DNA of 64,000 nt from Alloalcanivorax marinus (GTDB taxonomy: Bacteria > Pseudomonadota > Gammaproteobacteria > Pseudomonadales > Alcanivoracaceae): NCBI RefSeq assembly GCF_016785095.1, contig NZ_JAEKJB010000010.1, positions 353,960-417,959 on the forward strand, in the 5' to 3' direction. The position numbers were made by a program, and so were the translations under genes. This document shows, one piece after another, positions 8,623 through 16,598 of this stretch (positions are counted from its first letter, which is position 1; every line of letters begins with the position of its first letter). Below the pieces are notes generated by a model. It was given only the letters and a program-made list of their open reading frames with translations. It did not search any database and was not told where the DNA came from.

Positions 8623-9638
8623 GGCCCGCTCCGCCACACGTAATCGTGGGACAGCGGCAGGCCCAGGGCCGACTCGACGATAAAGCGGGCGTACAGCCGG
8701 GAATTCATTTCCCGGTGGAAGAAGTCCCGGGCCCGACCGGCCCAGTCCCGGCGACGGTCGTCGTCACGGTGAAACTCACGGATACGTTCGATCAGATCCT
8801 CCTGATCACGGAAATACACCAGGGACCGCGCCGGCATCAGCTCGTCAAAGCGGGGCGCCGCATGGGTGAATACCAGGATGCCGTTGCCGGCCAATTGCGC
8901 CATGCGCGCCGAGGAATACCAGTAATCCCCTTCCTGGCGGTTGAGATTCAGCCCCATGCGGGTCGAGGCCAGGGCCCGTTCGTAGTCCCGGCCCCACACC
9001 GGCGGCTGGCCGAAACTGCCATGAGTGTGGAACACCAGCTCCCGGTCCAGGGCATCCTTGAGCGCTTTCACCTGCTCCAGGCGTCGGGTGAAATCCGTGC
9101 TGTTGCTGCAGAACAGCAGGTCCACCGGCAGGTCCCGGCGCCGGCTGTTGTCCAGGTTCTCGATGCTGGCGTCCACCGGGTTGGGCATGTGGTGGAAGCA
9201 CGCCGGCAGGTCGTCAAAACGGCGCAGCTCCGGCCAGCCGGTGGACACGAACACCGCATCCACCACCTCGCCCCGGTGGCGCAGGCGGGCCACGTTGTCC
9301 GGCACGAACAGCGGGTCGTTGTTGCAGTGGGCCAGCACGATGTGGGGCCAGCGCTGGCGCAGGCGACGCAGGGTGTCGTTGCCGATCAGATCGCAGTGAC
9401 CGAGGATCACCAGGTCCGGCTCCACCGCCTCCACGGTTTCCAGCAGCCGCTTGTTGGCCTGCTTGCGGCCCAGGTCGCGGATGCCGAACGGCGCCTCCAT
9501 GGCCGCCACATCCCGGTCGCTGAACACCTGCACGTAATGGCCGTCGTGGATCAGCCCCAGGGTCAGTTTGTGGGCCCAACTGACCCGGGTTTTGCCATAG
9601 CGGCGCCATTGCTGGTAGGCCACGTGCAGCACTCTCAT
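8619..9638 (-). CDS. CgeB/YkvP-like glycosyltransferase
   Basis: A 339-residue protein with a GT-B layout. The N-terminus is MRVLHVAYQQWRRYGKTRV, the middle carries DLLFCSNSTDFTRRLEQVKAL, and the C-terminal third (ALASTRMGLNLNR, RMAQLAGNGILVFTHAA, RDQEDLIERIREF) matches the glycosyl-transferase domain found in CgeB/YkvP-type proteins. It probably acts on the LPS core or a surface glycan. The start at 9638 forms an ATGA overlap with the upstream GT4 gene. The open frame extends further upstream, but that part lies within the neighbour and has no domain. Confidence 0.78.
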   Translation of the reverse strand: MRVLHVAYQQWRRYGKTRVSWAHKLTLGLIHDGHYVQVFSDRDVAAMEAPFGIRDLGRKQANKRLLETVEAVEPDLVILGHCDLIGNDTLRRLRQRWPHIVLAHCNNDPLFVPDNVARLRHRGEVVDAVFVSTGWPELRRFDDLPACFHHMPNPVDASIENLDNSRRRDLPVDLLFCSNSTDFTRRLEQVKALKDALDRELVFHTHGSFGQPPVWGRDYERALASTRMGLNLNRQEGDYWYSSARMAQLAGNGILVFTHAAPRFDELMPARSLVYFRDQEDLIERIREFHRDDDRRRDWAGRARDFFHREMNSRLYARFIVESALGLPLSHDYVWRSGP

Positions 9639-10759
9639 GGTCGCGCCTCGCCGGCGCCGTCCCGGTCCGCCAGGGCCTGCTGATACACCGCCAGGGTGGC
9701 CGCCACCTGGTGATCCAGGTGGAACCGTTCCGGCAGCTCGATGCGCACCGAGGTGCCGGTGAGCATGCCGATGCGCTCCACCACCTCGCCCACGTCGTCC
9801 GGCGTCACCAACCCCTCGGGGAAACAAGGTGCCAGGGATTCCCGGGCGCCGCCCCGGTCGAAGGCCACCACCTTGCATCCGGTAGCCAGGGCCTCGGTGA
9901 TCACGCGCCCGAACGGCTCCGGCTTGCTGGATAGATGGCAGACCACCTCCGCCAGCCGATAGAACTGCACGATGTCGTCGCGGCGCCCCACCAGGGTCAC
10001 GTGGGGCGCCAGCCCCATGGCCAGGGCGCTGTTCTCCAGTTCGGTGCGGTAATGCTGTTTGTTGGCCTCGGCGCCGCCGAGGATCACGCCGTGGGCATCC
10101 GGGTCCCGCTCGATCAGCCTTTGCATCACGCGCAGAAAGGTTTCCTGGCCCTTCCAGCGGCTCAGCCGACCGGGCATCAGGATCAGCCGCTTGCCGCGCA
10201 GGTGCGGGAAATCGGCGTACAAGCGGTCCAGCCACTCCGGGTCCGGGGCGCCGGGCCGGAAATAGGCCACGTCCACCCCTCGGGGAATCAGGGAGATGCG
10301 CTCCGGCGCCACCGGATAATTCGCCAGGATGTAGTCACGCACCGTCTCGGAGATGGCGATCACCCGGCGCGGCCTGGCCATCACCGCGCTGTAGCGGCTC
10401 ACCGAGTAATGGCTGTGGAAGGTACTTACCAGGGCCGGGCGCCCGGCGGCGGGTAGCCGGCGCCAGGCCAGCCATACCAGCCAGGCGGGCATCCGCGAGC
10501 GTACGTGCACCACATCCGGCGCCAGCTCGCGAATCAGGCGTCGCAGCGCCGGCACCCGCCGCAGCGACAGCGGCGACTTGCGATGCACCGACAAGGTCAC
10601 ATGGCGGCTGCCCTCCGCCTCCAGCCGTGCCACCTGGGCGCCGCCACTGGACAGCACCCAGGACTCATGCCCCCGGGCCACCAGTTCCCGGGCAAACTCC
10701 ACGGTGCCCCGTTCCACGCCGCCGCTGTTCAACGCCGGCAGAACCTGCAGCACCCTCAA
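9635..10759 (-). CDS. Glycosyltransferase family 4 protein
   Basis: A 374-residue GT-B transferase. The N-terminal domain begins MRVLQVLPALNSGGVERGTV, very typical of WaaG-like enzymes. The C-terminal domain has LILMPGRLSRWKGQETFLRV and an E-x7-E motif in KPEPFGRVITEALATG. The likely role is adding a core hexose to LPS. The start is TTG at 10759: it overlaps the stop of the ELM1-like gene as TTGA and is the only start that places the conserved VLQVLPALNSGG at the N-terminus. The longer open frame upstream is a read-through into the neighbour. Confidence 0.87.
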   Translation of the reverse strand: MRVLQVLPALNSGGVERGTVEFARELVARGHESWVLSSGGAQVARLEAEGSRHVTLSVHRKSPLSLRRVPALRRLIRELAPDVVHVRSRMPAWLVWLAWRRLPAAGRPALVSTFHSHYSVSRYSAVMARPRRVIAISETVRDYILANYPVAPERISLIPRGVDVAYFRPGAPDPEWLDRLYADFPHLRGKRLILMPGRLSRWKGQETFLRVMQRLIERDPDAHGVILGGAEANKQHYRTELENSALAMGLAPHVTLVGRRDDIVQFYRLAEVVCHLSSKPEPFGRVITEALATGCKVVAFDRGGARESLAPCFPEGLVTPDDVGEVVERIGMLTGTSVRIELPERFHLDHQVAATLAVYQQALADRDGAGEARP

Positions 10760-11817
10760 AGACGCGCCTCCTGGTAGCGGTCGATCAGCCAGTGCGCCAC
10801 CCGGTTGGCTTCCCACAGGTGCGGCGGTCGGGCGGACGCCGCCATCAGCGCCGCGCGATCCCGCCAGGCCAGGACCTGCCCACGTCGGCACAGGGCGCGG
10901 ATGCCGCCGGCCACCCGCGCCTTGCCGGTGCAGGCCAGGTCCAGGGTGCCGGTGGCGACACCGGCGGTGAGGGATTCGTAGAGCATGGAGACGCTGTCCG
11001 GTGACACCCAAGCCACCCGGTGGGCACGCAGCTGACGCGGCAGCCAGTCCACCGGCGTGTCGTCGTGGTGGTGGAAGCGCAGATTCGGCGCCCTCAGCTC
11101 ACGCAGGCGGGCCACCAGGGGCGCCGGAGTGCGCCGGGAGCTGGTCACCGTCCAGCGCCAGTCCGGGTACTCCCGCAGCAGGGTAAGGAGCTGGTCGAGA
11201 ATCGAGTCGTCGCGCCAGTGAAAATGCGGCGACTCGCCGCCAAGCAGCACCAGGCCACGGCGGGCGGCGCTGAGCCGGGGATTGGGTCGCACCGCGGTGA
11301 GCGCGCCCTGGGTGGCGAGAATATCGCCCCGGGCGGCGGGCCGGTCGTGTTCGGGGATCACCTTCAAATCCACCCAGCGGGACGGAAAGCCCGGTCGCAT
11401 CAACACCACGGTGAGCGCGTCGCGGAAGCCCCGGCAGGCGAGCAGCAGCGCATGGGTACCGGACCCGGCGCCAATCACCAGATCCGGCGCCGGCGCCTCG
11501 ATGCGCGGCGGGCGCGCCGCCAGGGCCTGCCACCAGGACACCCGGTGGCGGCGGCAGGAGACCCATACCAGCCGGGCGCCGCTCAGTGCTTCCAGCCGCT
11601 CCCCCAGGCCACGCAACTGATTGACGTGGCCGGCCTTGTCGTCACTGAGCAGCCACACCACCGGTCGCGCCGGGCGGCCAACGGCACTCGCCACCAGGCG
11701 CGAATCGGCGAGCAGCGCGGAAGACGCCGCGCCGGCGTCGAACAGGGCCGGCCCCGGCCAGCCGGCGCCGGCCACCCGGGCTTCGCCCTGGGAGCGGTGC
11801 GTGGAAGAAGCGTTCAT
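10756..11817 (-). CDS. ELM1/GtrOC1-type putative glycosyltransferase
   Basis: A 353-residue protein of the family first named for mitochondrial fission protein ELM1 (DUF1022). Visible family segments are VVWLLSDDKAGHVNQLRGLGERL near residue 40-60, PDLVIGAGSGTHALLLA, VVLMRPGFPSR, GLVLLGGESPHFHW and DSVSMLYESLTAG. The bacterial members sit in LPS gene clusters and are thought to be GT-B-like; no reaction is established to my knowledge. It is the first gene of the LPS operon. A GTG at 11832 is an alternative start with a possible GGAAG site; the ATG is preferred and the first ~40 residues are not conserved. Confidence 0.82.
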   Translation of the reverse strand: MNASSTHRSQGEARVAGAGWPGPALFDAGAASSALLADSRLVASAVGRPARPVVWLLSDDKAGHVNQLRGLGERLEALSGARLVWVSCRRHRVSWWQALAARPPRIEAPAPDLVIGAGSGTHALLLACRGFRDALTVVLMRPGFPSRWVDLKVIPEHDRPAARGDILATQGALTAVRPNPRLSAARRGLVLLGGESPHFHWRDDSILDQLLTLLREYPDWRWTVTSSRRTPAPLVARLRELRAPNLRFHHHDDTPVDWLPRQLRAHRVAWVSPDSVSMLYESLTAGVATGTLDLACTGKARVAGGIRALCRRGQVLAWRDRAALMAASARPPHLWEANRVAHWLIDRYQEARL

Positions 11818-11885
11818 GGTGTCGGAACTCACTCCGGGTCACTTCCGGAGCAGTGTCCATCACCGACGTTACAGCCGTGCGACAA

Positions 11886-12596
11886 TCACCGGCAGATACC
11901 AAACCCGCGCAGGCCGAAGTGAAAATGATCACCGTGGGCGGCGTTGTAGTCCGGGCCCAGGGCGGTGCCGAACAAACCACAGGCGCCCTCGAAGACGGCG
12001 TGCAGAAAAGCCCCTTTGTCACCCTCGTCATCCCAGTGATTTTGCACCGACACCCGGGTGCCGTCGGCCAGGGAAAAGGCGGCCACGTCCAGGGCCGAGG
12101 CGGTGGCATGGTCGCTGCGGCGGTCGTCCGCGCGATGGTAAATATTGCGGCAGGCGAAGCTCCCGTAATGCCACACCTCGGCGACCGGCTGCCCGAAATA
12201 TTCGCGGGCCAGAGGTTGCAACCGCTGCCGCTCGTACAGGGACCAGGCGGCCACCAGCGGGCAACGGGCCACGAAGCTGTTGTTGAACCCCACCGTCGTC
12301 GACCGCACCCGCGCCACGTTGGTCAGAGGGCAACTTTCCACCGGCGTGTAGTCCTTCAGTGGCAGCACATCCAGAGTGCCCTCCGGCGCGCTGTTCAACA
12401 CCACCCGGCAGGCCTCCGGCCGATTCCCCAGCCGGCGCAGCTTCCAGCGCGTCACCGGCGTGATCGGATCGTCCAGATGCAGAGCCATGAAGGGATTCCA
12501 GTGGCGGGGTACCGGCCACCATTGCTGCTTGAGACCGGCCACGAAGACCCCGGCGGCCAGTACCAGGATCAATAAGACAATAAGGAAACGTGCCAT
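11886..12596 (-). CDS. Membrane-anchored extensin-like family protein
   Basis: A 236-residue protein with one N-terminal membrane helix (about 4-22), so the rest is probably periplasmic. The remainder matches the bacterial extensin-like C-terminal domain: RRLGNRPEACRVVL, CPLTNVARVR, SDHATASALDVAAF and HGDHFHFGLRGFGICR. The His/Asp pattern of the last two segments resembles the metal site of LAS-type (M15-like) peptidases, so cell-wall hydrolysis is a possible role by inference. Cysteines are paired in the style of a periplasmic protein. It is divergent from the racemase-like operon and separated from the LPS operon by 68 bases. Confidence 0.85.
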   Translation of the reverse strand: MARFLIVLLILVLAAGVFVAGLKQQWWPVPRHWNPFMALHLDDPITPVTRWKLRRLGNRPEACRVVLNSAPEGTLDVLPLKDYTPVESCPLTNVARVRSTTVGFNNSFVARCPLVAAWSLYERQRLQPLAREYFGQPVAEVWHYGSFACRNIYHRADDRRSDHATASALDVAAFSLADGTRVSVQNHWDDEGDKGAFLHAVFEGACGLFGTALGPDYNAAHGDHFHFGLRGFGICR

Positions 12597-12618
12597 GGCC
12601 GCAGTGTAACCCGGCGGC

Positions 12619-12650
12619 TTTCAGATTGAATGCCACGTTTCAATCTGCAC
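12619..12650 (+). promoter_or_regulatory. Two TTTCA-N3-TGAAA-type activator sites upstream of the racemase-like operon
   Basis: TTTCA-GAT-TGAAT (12619-12631) and TTTCA-ATC-TGCAC (12638-12650) lie 19 bases apart, about 118 and 99 bases before the predicted sigma-54 transcription start. Together they also form an inverted repeat (CAGATTGAA ... TTCAATCTG). The 12-mer TTTCAGATTGAA recurs exactly, in reverse orientation, at 31711-31722 in the other sigma-54 control region. I interpret them as binding sites for the PrpR-type activator encoded at 14062-15933. Confidence 0.6.
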
Positions 12651-12715
12651 CCCGACCGAACCCACATGAGATCTTATAATTCACTGATTTTAAAGACTTT
12701 TATTTTTGCCTCCGG

Positions 12716-12731
12716 TTGGCCCGCATCTTGC
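12716..12731 (+). promoter_or_regulatory. Sigma-54 (-24/-12) promoter of the racemase-like operon
   Basis: TTGGCCCG-CATC-TTGC has the invariant GG and GC dinucleotides exactly 10 bases apart. The expected start of transcription is about 12743, which leaves a short leader containing the GGAGG site before the ATG at 12762 and rules out the upstream in-frame codons as starts. A T-rich stretch precedes it. Confidence 0.85.
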
Positions 12732-12761
12732 GTTAAGGGAGTCATGGCGACGGAGGACGTT

Positions 12762-13511
12762 ATGAGTAAAAAAATCAAAGTCATTATTCCCATTCCCATG
12801 GACCAGGCCGGCGTCAACGCGCGCGCCGCCCAGCTCACCGAGGGCTTTCTGCCGGCGGACTACCAGGTGGTGTTCGAATCGGTCAAGGCCGGCGCCGCCC
12901 TGGGCGACAGCTACCACGACACCCTGCTGATGGACGTCAGCGTCACCGAGGCGGGCCTGCGCGCCGAGGAACAAGGCTTCGACGCCATCTGCATCGACAC
13001 GGTCAGCGACTCGGCGCTCAATGCGCTGCGTTCCTGCCTGACCATTCCGGTAATCGCGCCCGGGGCATCCAGCTTCTATCTGGCCTGTAACCTGGGGAAA
13101 CGCTTCGGCATCGTTACCATGTGGGACGAATGGTTCCCACTTTATGAAAAGACCCTGACCGACTACCACCTTTGGGACAGACTGGCGGGGATGCGCTCCA
13201 TCAACACCCGCCCGGATCTGGAGGAGTTGCTCGCCGGCAAGGAAGAAGTGGTGTTTGGCAAGCTGCTGGACGCCTCTCGGAAACTGATCGAGGAAGACGG
13301 CGCCGACGTCATCATTCTCGGCTCCACCACCATGCACCAGTCCCATGGTTTCCTGCGCGAACGCCTGCCGGTGCCGGTGCTCAACCCCGGCCAGGTGAGC
13401 TTCAAAACCTGCCAGATGGTGCTGGAACTGGGCCTGACCCACAGCAAGCATGCCTACCCGGCGCCCGAGGTGCCGCGCCACGACCTTTTCCATGCTCTGG
13501 TGGGCGCCTGA
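12762..13511 (+). CDS. Asp/Glu/hydantoin racemase-fold protein lacking both catalytic cysteines
   Basis: A 249-residue protein with the two-domain fold of aspartate/glutamate/hydantoin racemases, maleate isomerases and arylmalonate decarboxylase. The first half has GFDAICIDTVSDSALNALR, where the family has a catalytic Cys at the position of Thr80. The second half has DVIILGSTTMHQS, where the canonical LGC is LGS (Ser188). With both cysteines replaced a two-base racemase mechanism is unlikely; Cys77 is three residues away and may not substitute. Start chosen for the GGAGG site at 12752-12756 and the sigma-54 promoter position. The SnoaL-like gene follows 36 bases later in the same operon. Confidence 0.8.
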   Translation: MSKKIKVIIPIPMDQAGVNARAAQLTEGFLPADYQVVFESVKAGAALGDSYHDTLLMDVSVTEAGLRAEEQGFDAICIDTVSDSALNALRSCLTIPVIAPGASSFYLACNLGKRFGIVTMWDEWFPLYEKTLTDYHLWDRLAGMRSINTRPDLEELLAGKEEVVFGKLLDASRKLIEEDGADVIILGSTTMHQSHGFLRERLPVPVLNPGQVSFKTCQMVLELGLTHSKHAYPAPEVPRHDLFHALVGA

Positions 13512-13547
13512 GCGCCCCACTCTCACGCAGACACACAGGAGTCAATA

Positions 13548-13937
13548 ATGAAAAAACTAAATCGCCAGGAACTGATCGATCTGGCCACGCAAAGCTACTT
13601 CGCCAACGTGGACAAGAAGAACATGGACGGCGTGCTCGCCAATTTCCATGACGACGCGGTATTCACCATCCCCACGGACCCCATTGTCCATGAGGGCAAG
13701 GAAGGCGTGCGCGCCATGTTCAAGACCCTGTTCAGCAGCTTCGAGCACATCTGGCACGGTGATTTTGAATGCACCGCGGACGAGGAAAACCAAAGCATTT
13801 CGGCACGCTTCAATGTTTATCTGAAAACCGCCGACGGCACCGAGGTGCGCCTTACCAACTGCAATTTCTGGTACGTGGAAGACGGCAAGTTCTCTCGTGT
13901 GTTCGTGTTCATGAGCGGCGATAACGTCCTCAAATAA
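13548..13937 (+). CDS. SnoaL-like/NTF2-fold protein
   Basis: A 129-residue small alpha+beta barrel protein. The N-terminal helices (RQELIDLATQSYFANVDKKNMDGVLANFHDDAVFTIP) are followed by the curved sheet ending in VEDGKFSRVFVFMSGDN, typical of the SnoaL/ketosteroid-isomerase-like group. Such proteins are isomerases, cyclases, hydrolases or small-molecule binders; the reaction here cannot be predicted. It is the last gene of the two-gene sigma-54 operon and is followed by an intrinsic terminator. Pairing with the racemase-fold protein suggests they act on the same compound. Confidence 0.8.
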   Translation: MKKLNRQELIDLATQSYFANVDKKNMDGVLANFHDDAVFTIPTDPIVHEGKEGVRAMFKTLFSSFEHIWHGDFECTADEENQSISARFNVYLKTADGTEVRLTNCNFWYVEDGKFSRVFVFMSGDNVLK

Positions 13938-13967
13938 CCGCCTTATTAAGTGCCTTGCTCTCCATCA

Positions 13968-13994
13968 CGGCGCCTTCCCTGGCGCCGCTTTTTC
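13968..13994 (+). terminator. Intrinsic terminator after the SnoaL-like gene
   Basis: A 7-bp stem (CGGCGCC / GGCGCCG) with a 6-base loop is followed by CTTTTTCC, 30 bases after the stop codon. It faces the end of the convergent sigma-54 activator gene. On the minus strand no T-run follows the hairpin, so it is directional. Confidence 0.8.
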
Positions 13995-14061
13995 CGTCGC
14001 CCTAAGGGGCGCGCCACGCCCGACGCCGGCGTTGCGGGCGGAGGTTACGGTAGGCGCGGCT

Positions 14062-15933
14062 TCAGCCGTTCTGCTTTTTCTTTTCCAGTTCCTTGAGGCG
14101 CCGCCATAGCGTGGTCTGGCTGATGCCCAGGTACTCCGCCGCCTGGGTGCGGTTGCCGTTGAACTGCTCCAGCACACGCAGGATTTCCTCCTGCTCCTTC
14201 TGCCTCAGGTGGCCCTGATCCCCGCCGCCACCGGCCACGCCTTCGAACAACTCCGGCGCCAGGTTGGGAATGGCCTGGCCGAATTCGGCGAGGGTGTCGT
14301 ACATCGACGACGACACCAGCAGCCGCTCCAGCAGGTTCTCCAACTGACGTACGTTGCCGGGCCAGGCGTAGGGCCGGAATACCGGCAGCAACACCCGGCA
14401 CAGAGCATCCTCCTCGGTGGAGAGCTGATAGCGCGCCGACAACCGCCGAATGAAATAGCGGGTCAGCGGCTCGATGTCCTCCGGGCGCTCGCGCAGGGAC
14501 GGCAGGTGCACGGTGAACACATTGAGGCGGTAATAAAGGTCTTCACGAAAACGACCGGCGCGTACCTCCTCAAGCAGGTCATGGTTGCAGGCGGCCACGA
14601 ACTTGATGTTCAAGGCCACCGACTTGCGCGAACCCACCGGGCGTACTTCGCGGTCCTGCAGCACGCGTAGCAGCTTGGCCTGTTGCGGCATCGGCAGGGA
14701 ATTAATCTCGTCCATGAAAAAGGTGCCGTTGTTGGCCCCTTCCAGCAGCCCGGATTTACCGCCGCTGCGGGCATGAGTGAAGGCCCCATCGGCGTAGCCG
14801 AACAGCTCCGCCTCGAACAGCTCGCTGGGAATGGCGGCGCAGTTGATCGCCACGAAGGGGCCATCCCGATTGGCGCTCGCCTCATGCACCTCCCGGGCGG
14901 CCAGCTCCTTGCCGCTGCCGGTTTCACCGCGCAGCAGTACCGAACCTGGGGTGGAACCGTAGACCCTCAGCAACCGCGTGGCCTCGTGCATGCGGCGCGA
15001 CTGGAACACCAGTTCCACCCGGTCGCGGCCCTCTTCCACCTGGGGCGCCGGCGCCGCCTTGATGGAGTAGATATGACCGACCCGCTCCTCGCCCACGTCG
15101 AAGGCGCGCTTGGCCACCCGGCATAGACGATCATTGAGCAGAATCCCCTCGGCCACGGTGTCGTCAGCGTCCAGAAAACGCTTGTCGAGCAATTTATCGA
15201 CACGACGCCCACGGTACAGGTTGGCCAACAACTCCCGGGCCTGTTCGTTAAAGGCCACCACTCTTTCCTCCCGGTTGGTGACCAGGGTGGCGCCCTCGGT
15301 GTTGGCGAGCAGGAAATCGGAAAATGCCTGCTGCTGGCGCTCGCGCTTGTATTCACCGGCCAGGTTGATGGCGCGGCGCAAAAGCAGCCGGCATGATGCC
15401 CGGGAATAGATCATCACATAGGGAATGCCGGCCTGTTCGGCAAGATCGCAGATATAGCTGGAGCCGACCACGGCGCCGAAGCCCTGCTGACGCAGGCTGT
15501 GGAAAATATTATTGGCGTCGTCGGCGGTGACGTAGCTCTTCTGCACGATTTCCACGCCGGGCAGATGGGACAGCAACTCCCATTCCACCGCCTGGTGCTC
15601 ATGCAGCAGGATCAGAATCTTGTGGGAAATGGCACGCGCCTTGAGCACCGCGTTGATCAGATCGCTCTGGCGGATCTTGAGCGCCACCACCGGTACCGGC
15701 AGCGTGTTCTTCAGGTAGTACGCGTTGGCGCCGGCACTGATGAAAATATCCACGTCGCCCTGCTCCACCAGTTGCCGGGCGGACAGCAGGGCGTCGTTGA
15801 AGATGTTGTCGATGATCGAGATGTCCGCCTGCGCCTGAAACTCGGGAATCAGCGAATGCACCATCTTGCTGAGCTTGGAGTTGCCGATCAGGCAGACACG
15901 CGCTCGCGACAGCTCGGCGTTCTCGAATTCCAT
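14062..15933 (-). CDS. Sigma-54-dependent transcriptional activator with PrpR N-terminal domain
   Basis: A 623-residue enhancer-binding protein. Residues about 10-195 form a PrpR-type ligand domain (ISAGANAYYLKNTLPVPVVALKI). A short PAS-like linker (about 205-290) precedes the AAA+ domain with Walker A GETGSGKE (336-343), the sigma-54 contact loop GAFTHA (383-388; usual GAFTGA), Walker B FFMDEI (405-410) and arginine-finger region RFREDLYYRL. A Fis-type helix-turn-helix closes it (583-615, NRTQAAEYLGISQTTLWRRL). It starts 31 bases after leuD with a strong GGAGGAG site, so it is the last gene of the long operon and probably autoregulated. It is the obvious regulator of the three sigma-54 promoters in this window; the ligand is unknown. 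Confidence 0.93.
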   Translation of the reverse strand: MEFENAELSRARVCLIGNSKLSKMVHSLIPEFQAQADISIIDNIFNDALLSARQLVEQGDVDIFISAGANAYYLKNTLPVPVVALKIRQSDLINAVLKARAISHKILILLHEHQAVEWELLSHLPGVEIVQKSYVTADDANNIFHSLRQQGFGAVVGSSYICDLAEQAGIPYVMIYSRASCRLLLRRAINLAGEYKRERQQQAFSDFLLANTEGATLVTNREERVVAFNEQARELLANLYRGRRVDKLLDKRFLDADDTVAEGILLNDRLCRVAKRAFDVGEERVGHIYSIKAAPAPQVEEGRDRVELVFQSRRMHEATRLLRVYGSTPGSVLLRGETGSGKELAAREVHEASANRDGPFVAINCAAIPSELFEAELFGYADGAFTHARSGGKSGLLEGANNGTFFMDEINSLPMPQQAKLLRVLQDREVRPVGSRKSVALNIKFVAACNHDLLEEVRAGRFREDLYYRLNVFTVHLPSLRERPEDIEPLTRYFIRRLSARYQLSTEEDALCRVLLPVFRPYAWPGNVRQLENLLERLLVSSSMYDTLAEFGQAIPNLAPELFEGVAGGGGDQGHLRQKEQEEILRVLEQFNGNRTQAAEYLGISQTTLWRRLKELEKKKQNG

Positions 15934-15964
15934 AGTCTCCTCCAGCCCATCACCGTCCCGCTAT

Positions 15965-16597
15965 TTAGAACAACCAGGGTTCCTCCCGGCGACGGCGTGC
16001 TTCGTATTGTTGTATTTTTTCTGCTCTCTCAAGAGTGATGCCGATGTCGTCCAGGCCCGCTATAAGGGCTTCACGGCGGGCGGAATCTACCTCGAAGGGC
16101 CATTCACGCTCTCCCCATTGCAGCCGGGACCCGACCAGATCGACGGTGAGCGGCTGTTCCGGGTGCTCTCGGCACAATTGGAACAACTCGTCCACGTCCT
16201 GCTGGCTGAGACAAACCGGCAGCACTCCGTTATTAAAGCAATTATTGTGGAAAATCTCACCAAAGGACGGTGCGATGACCACCCGGATGCCAAAATCCTG
16301 CAATGCCCAGACCGCGTGCTCGCGGCTTGAGCCGCAGCCGAAGTTGGCCTGGGCGAGCAGGATGCTGCCCTGATTCCAGGGCACCTGGTTGAGCACGAAG
16401 TCCGGGTTGGGACGACGCTCCTGGACCGGCGTGTCCACATCGCCCGGGTCCAGGTAGCGTTCGTCATCGAACAGATGGGCGCCGAAACCCTGTTTGTCGA
16501 TTTTCTTCAGATACTGCTTGGGCACGATGGCATCGGTATCCACGTTGCGGCGGTTGAGTGGAATCACCACGCCACTGTGTCGCGTGAAGGCTTGCAT
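15965..16597 (-). CDS. leuD: 3-isopropylmalate dehydratase-type small subunit
   Basis: A 210-residue swivelling domain subunit of an aconitase-superfamily (de)hydratase. Typical LeuD features are the N-terminus MQAFTRHSGVVIPLNRRNVD, the substrate loop DTDAIVPKQYLKKI and the C-terminal GCGSSREHAVWALQDFG and FHNNCFNNGVLP. The start at 16597 is one base after the leuC stop; an ATG at 16615 is in frame but would overlap leuC and add a non-conserved peptide. The location in a catabolic sigma-54 operon, with no leuA or leuB, suggests hydration or dehydration of another dicarboxylate such as citraconate/citramalate rather than leucine synthesis. Confidence 0.9.
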   Translation of the reverse strand: MQAFTRHSGVVIPLNRRNVDTDAIVPKQYLKKIDKQGFGAHLFDDERYLDPGDVDTPVQERRPNPDFVLNQVPWNQGSILLAQANFGCGSSREHAVWALQDFGIRVVIAPSFGEIFHNNCFNNGVLPVCLSQQDVDELFQLCREHPEQPLTVDLVGSRLQWGEREWPFEVDSARREALIAGLDDIGITLERAEKIQQYEARRRREEPWLF

Positions 16598-16598
16598 C

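Noticed and set aside
12675..12680. Perfect TATAAT upstream of the racemase-like gene
   Set aside because: No acceptable -35 box lies 16-18 bases upstream, and the sigma-54 promoter at 12716-12731 explains the start better. A minor sigma-70 promoter cannot be excluded.
12630..12761. Longer N-terminus for the racemase-like protein
   Set aside because: The extra codons would cover the sigma-54 promoter and activator sites, and only the ATG at 12762 has a GGAGG site.
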